Positions 6,684 through 9,078 of a stretch of DNA of 9,078 nt are shown here, piece by piece. The notes beneath the pieces were generated by a model. That model had not been told where the DNA came from, did no database searches, and saw only the letters and a list, made by a program, of their open reading frames with translations. A program made the position numbers and the translations under genes. Source of the stretch: Desulfovibrio sp. OttesenSCG-928-G15 (GTDB lineage: Bacteria > Desulfobacterota > Desulfovibrionia > Desulfovibrionales > Desulfovibrionaceae); contig JAJDIC010000081.1 in assembly GCA_030266525.1 (NCBI GenBank), forward strand, positions 1-9,078. Reading direction: 5' to 3'. Numbering within the stretch: the first letter of the stretch is position 1; every line of letters begins with the position of its first letter.

Positions 6684-6698
6684 ATGCGTTTTACGCAT
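6684..6698. promoter_or_regulatory. Dyad ATGCGT-TTT-ACGCAT upstream of the glnN promoter
   Basis: Perfect 6-base arms flank a 3-base spacer. The dyad centre is 37 bases upstream of the -24 GG of the sigma-54-type promoter candidate. It could be a transcription-factor site, but it also overlaps a right-arm block of the long inverted repeat, so its symmetry may belong to that structure instead. Confidence 0.3.
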
Positions 6699-6725
6699 CC
6701 GGCAAGGCGCGAAGCTCTTTTTCCC

Positions 6726-6751
6726 GGGGCAGGACTCTTGCATCCTGCCCC
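6726..6751. repeat. Perfect 9-bp hairpin overlapping the -24/-12 element
   Basis: GGGGCAGGA (6726-6734) and TCCTGCCCC (6743-6751) are perfect inverted repeats around CTCTTGCA. No T-run follows on either strand, so it is not a terminator. The -24 half lies in the left arm and the -12 half in the loop, so either an operator overlaps the promoter or the promoter match is partly a by-product of the palindrome. Confidence 0.6.
6727..6742 (+). promoter_or_regulatory. Sigma-54-type (-24/-12) promoter candidate for glnN
   Basis: Bases 6727-6742 read GGGCAGGACTCTTGCA. Compared with TGGCACG-N4-TTGCA this differs at two of twelve defined positions and keeps the invariant GG-N10-GC (6728-6729 and 6740-6741). 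Transcription would start near 6753, about 127 bases before the glnN ATG. RpoN control of a glutamine synthetase is biologically sensible, but RpoN control of this gene is inferred from the motif alone. Confidence 0.5.
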
Positions 6752-6752
6752 T

Positions 6753-6879
6753 GGAAAGGAAAGGGCGAAGCAACGCAGTCCAGATGGAAAAAATCCCCCT
6801 TTCCCGGATTGCGTGAGCGGCGAAGAAACGTTACTGAAAACACCGGAACAGAAATATTTATTTTGGAAGGAGACTTTCC
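6753..6879 (+). promoter_or_regulatory. glnN leader with repeated complementary segments
   Basis: GGAAAG occurs at 6753-6758 and 6758-6763; its complement CTTTCC occurs at 6799-6804 and again at 6874-6879, immediately before the ATG. GGAAAGGG (6758-6765) can pair with CCCTTTCC (6797-6804). The ribosome-binding site AAGGAG (6867-6872, 7 bases before the ATG) sits in a small hairpin of GGAAG (6865-6869) with CTTTCC. Mutually exclusive pairings could therefore expose or hide the ribosome-binding site. This is inference from complementarity only. Confidence 0.35.
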
Positions 6880-9054
6880 ATGCCCTCTTCTCCCCGCAAC
6901 GCCGTCCGGATTACCGTTGCCTCTGACAGATATGTGCCTGCGGAGCCAGCCTGCCGCAAGCCTGCCGATACTTTTTCCCGCGATGTTTTCAGTATGAAGG
7001 TCATGCGTGAAAGACTCCCCCAACAGGTGTTCTCCCGCCTGGAGCAAGCCGCAGCTTCCGGCGGCAGCCTGCATGAAGGCGACGCAGATATCGTTGCCAA
7101 CGCCATGAAAGACTGGGCCATTGAAAACGGGGCCACCCACTACACCCACTGGTTCCAGCCCATGACCGACGCCACGGCGGAAAAGCATGACGCCTTTCTC
7201 ACCCCCGTGCCTGGCGCTCCCGGCCAGATTATGAACGAATTTTCCGGAAAAATGCTGGTAAAGGGCGAGCCGGACGCTTCCTCCTTTCCTTCCGGCGGCA
7301 TCCGCTCTACCTTTGAAGCCAGGGGCTATACCGCGTGGGACCCGACCAGCCCTGCCTTTCTTATGGAGAACAACTCCAGCAAAACCCTGTATATTCCCAG
7401 CATCTTCCTTTCCTACACCGGTGAATCGCTTGACCGCAAAACCCCGCTGCTGCGCTCGCTTGAGGCGGTTTCGGCCCAGTCTTTGCGCATTTTGCGTCTT
7501 TTCGGCAACCAGACTGCCACCAGGGTGCAGGTCATGGTCGGGGCCGAGCAGGAATATTTTCTTGTAGATCGGCGCTACTATCACCTGCGTCCCGACCTTG
7601 AGCTATGCGGGCGTTCGGTTTTCGGAGCCAAGCCCTGCAAGGGGCAGGAAATGGACGACCATTATTTCGGGGCCATAAGCCCGCGCGTGCTGGCCTTCAT
7701 GGCCGAGGTGGAAGAACGCCTCATCGCCCTCGGCATTCCCGCCAAGACGCGCCACAACGAAGCCTCGCCCGGTCAGTATGAGCTTGCGCCGGTTTTTGAA
7801 GAAGCCAACATTGCCACCGACCACAACATGCTGACCATGGAAGTGCTTCGCCTTACCGCGCAAAAGCACGGCTTTGCCTGCCTTTTGCACGAAAAACCCT
7901 TTGCCGGAGTGAACGGCAGCGGCAAGCACAACAACTGGTCGCTGTGCGATTCAGAGGGCAACAACCTGCTGGACCCGGGCAACACGCCCATTGATAACGC
8001 CCAGTTTCTCGTTTTTCTGGCCGCAGTCATGAGGGCCGTGCACAAACACGCGGCAGCCATACGCATCGGCACCATAAGCGCGGGCAACGACCACCGCCTC
8101 GGAGCCAACGAAGCGCCGCCCGCCATTATGTCCATTTTTCTCGGCTCGCAACTCACGCAGATTATTGACAGTATAGTGCACGGGCGGGAAGATGAAACCG
8201 GCTGGGTAAGCGGCTTTATGGAAGTGGGCGTTTCTTCCCTGCCCCGGCTGCCCATGGATATTTCAGACAGAAACCGCACCAGCCCCTTTGCCTTTACCGG
8301 AAACAAGTTTGAGTTCCGGGCGGTCGGGGCTTCCCTGTCGGTCGCCCCTGCCAATATCGTGCTTAACGCGGCAGTGGCCTGCGCGTTGAACGATATGGCC
8401 TCTGCCCTGGAAGAAGCGGTTGAACAGGGCCAACCCCTGAACAAGGCCGTGCAGGAACTGTTGCAAAAAGTTTTTGCCGAGCATCAAAACGTGATCTTCA
8501 ACGGCAACGGCTATTCCCTCGAGTGGGAACGGGAAGCCAAACGGCGCGGCCTGCTCAACCTGAAAGATTCCGTCAGCGCCGTCGCCCGATACAGCGACCC
8601 GGAAGTCATGCAGGTGTTTACGCGCTCCGGCGTGTTCTCCAAGCGCGAATTGCTGGCCCGGCAGGAGATTTTGCTGGAAACCTATACCAAGGCCGTGCAC
8701 CTGGAAACAAAGCTCGTGCAGGTAATGGGCCGCTCCATCGTGTTGCCCGTTTGCCTTGACTGGGCAAAAGGCGCCGTGGAGTCTTCCAAAGCGCTTGGCG
8801 GTGAGGCTGTTGCCGAATATTGCACATATATCAGCATGCAGGTAAACGGCCTGCTTGTCGCCCTGAACAACCTGGACGCAAAGCGGGAAGAACTCATGCA
8901 GCTAAGCGGCGTACTGGCAAGGGCAGAAGCCGCCCGCGACCAGCTCTTGCCCCTGATGGCCGAGTGCAGACGCTACGCAGACGCGCTTGAAGGCATTGTA
9001 GACGATGCTGTTTGGCCCTTGCCCAAGTATCACGAAATGCTCTGGCACCAGTAA
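6880..9054 (+). CDS. glnN: Glutamine synthetase type III
   Basis: Makes glutamine from glutamate and ammonia with ATP in the cytoplasm, the entry step of nitrogen assimilation. The 724 residues match the large type III (GlnN) class (about 700-730) rather than GlnA (about 470). The ATG is set by AAGGAG 7 bases upstream. Type III features appear in order: GATHYTHWFQPMTDATAEKHD in the N-terminal domain; AEQEYFLVD (222-230) with metal-site glutamates E223 and E225; NEASPGQYELAP (293-304); the ATP-site segment EKPFAGVNGSGKHNNWS (338-354); DHRLGANEAPPAIMS (404-418); and DRNRTSPFAFTGNKFEFR (463-480). A helical C-terminal region follows. No GlnA-type adenylylation motif (NLYDLP) is present, so control is probably transcriptional or translational. 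It is divergent from the porin gene behind a sigma-54-type promoter candidate. The gene is complete, and the window ends 24 bases later, so any operon partner is out of view. Confidence 0.95.
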   Translation: MPSSPRNAVRITVASDRYVPAEPACRKPADTFSRDVFSMKVMRERLPQQVFSRLEQAAASGGSLHEGDADIVANAMKDWAIENGATHYTHWFQPMTDATAEKHDAFLTPVPGAPGQIMNEFSGKMLVKGEPDASSFPSGGIRSTFEARGYTAWDPTSPAFLMENNSSKTLYIPSIFLSYTGESLDRKTPLLRSLEAVSAQSLRILRLFGNQTATRVQVMVGAEQEYFLVDRRYYHLRPDLELCGRSVFGAKPCKGQEMDDHYFGAISPRVLAFMAEVEERLIALGIPAKTRHNEASPGQYELAPVFEEANIATDHNMLTMEVLRLTAQKHGFACLLHEKPFAGVNGSGKHNNWSLCDSEGNNLLDPGNTPIDNAQFLVFLAAVMRAVHKHAAAIRIGTISAGNDHRLGANEAPPAIMSIFLGSQLTQIIDSIVHGREDETGWVSGFMEVGVSSLPRLPMDISDRNRTSPFAFTGNKFEFRAVGASLSVAPANIVLNAAVACALNDMASALEEAVEQGQPLNKAVQELLQKVFAEHQNVIFNGNGYSLEWEREAKRRGLLNLKDSVSAVARYSDPEVMQVFTRSGVFSKRELLARQEILLETYTKAVHLETKLVQVMGRSIVLPVCLDWAKGAVESSKALGGEAVAEYCTYISMQVNGLLVALNNLDAKREELMQLSGVLARAEAARDQLLPLMAECRRYADALEGIVDDAVWPLPKYHEMLWHQ

Positions 9055-9078
9055 ACGGTGATTTTTTCCGTCCGGACT

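Larger units (their letters stand above)
6454..6759. repeat. Long degenerate inverted repeat centred near 6600
   Basis: Left-arm blocks pair with right-arm blocks in mirrored order about one centre. TTTTCTC 6577-6583 pairs with GAGAAAA 6615-6621. ACCCGGC 6568-6574 pairs with GCCGGGT 6626-6632. GGCTGTTTCCCAATA 6528-6542 pairs with 6657-6671 (14 of 15). CGTAAAA 6507-6513 pairs with TTTTACG 6689-6695. AAAGAGCTTTC 6480-6490 pairs with 6711-6720 (one bulge). CAGGAGGTAAG 6459-6469 pairs with 6737-6747 (9 of 11). CCTTC 6454-6458 pairs with 6754-6759 (one bulge). The coordinate sums of outer paired bases are all close to 13,200. No transposase or clear target duplication was seen. It could be a structured RNA, a foldback/MITE-like element or an inverted duplication. 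Confidence 0.6.
6110..6879. other. 770-base divergent gap between porin gene and glnN
   Basis: No long credible gene lies here; open frames on either strand lack family likeness, and most lack a placed ribosome-binding site. From 6110 to about 6200 is the porin leader, which can form AATGaCTG/CAGcCATT (6161-6181) or CCAAT/ATTGG (6169-6183). From 6200 to 6360 is very AT-rich and holds the porin promoter and repeated boxes. From about 6454 to 6759 is a long degenerate inverted repeat. From 6727 to 6879 are the glnN promoter candidate and leader. Each is listed separately. Confidence 0.6.

Noticed and set aside
6691..7584. A 297-codon minus-strand frame spanning the gap and the 5' part of glnN
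   Set aside because: More than two thirds overlaps glnN in antisense, the remainder lies in the inverted repeat, and the product resembles no family.
9055..9078. ACGG/CCGT pair with a T-run after glnN, as a terminator
   Set aside because: Only a 4-bp stem with the T-run inside the loop; the window ends before a true terminator could be judged.

Overview
The window looks like chromosome of a Desulfovibrio-type sulfate-reducing bacterium (Desulfovibrionaceae). The main reason is the 545-residue outer-membrane porin at 4472-6109, which resembles the homotrimeric porins of that group. LptD and a diderm-type envelope gene set, moderately high G+C in the genes and AT-rich promoter gaps fit this. 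Species was not determined. There are four intact protein genes and no tRNA, rRNA, CRISPR array, transposase or recognisable phage gene.

Layout: 1-160 is a left-edge gap with a GC-rich hairpin. lptD (minus, 161-2764) exports lipopolysaccharide to the cell surface. A 299-base divergent gap separates it from alr (plus, 3064-4296), which makes D-alanine for peptidoglycan. alr faces the porin gene (minus, 4472-6109) across a compact array of three adjoining hairpins that includes a terminator for each gene. The porin gene is divergent from glnN (plus, 6880-9054), a type III glutamine synthetase, across a 770-base gap with no convincing gene. Three of the four genes build or serve the cell envelope; glnN assimilates ammonia. 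The alternating strands mean that each gene appears to be its own transcription unit inside the window.

The most unusual stretch is the porin-glnN gap. Its porin side holds a good sigma-70-type promoter and a box repeated about five helical turns apart. Its middle (about 6454-6759) is a degenerate inverted repeat: at least seven blocks pair collinearly around one centre near 6600. A Shine-Dalgarno and ATG lie in the apical loop. The right arm carries a strong sigma-54-type -24/-12 match (GG-N10-GC) inside a perfect hairpin, followed by a glnN leader with repeated GGAAAG/CTTTCC segments around the ribosome-binding site. This suggests nitrogen- or stress-regulated glnN expression plus a structured RNA or foldback element that the genes do not explain. 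All of this comes from reading by eye; no folding, alignment or database search was run.
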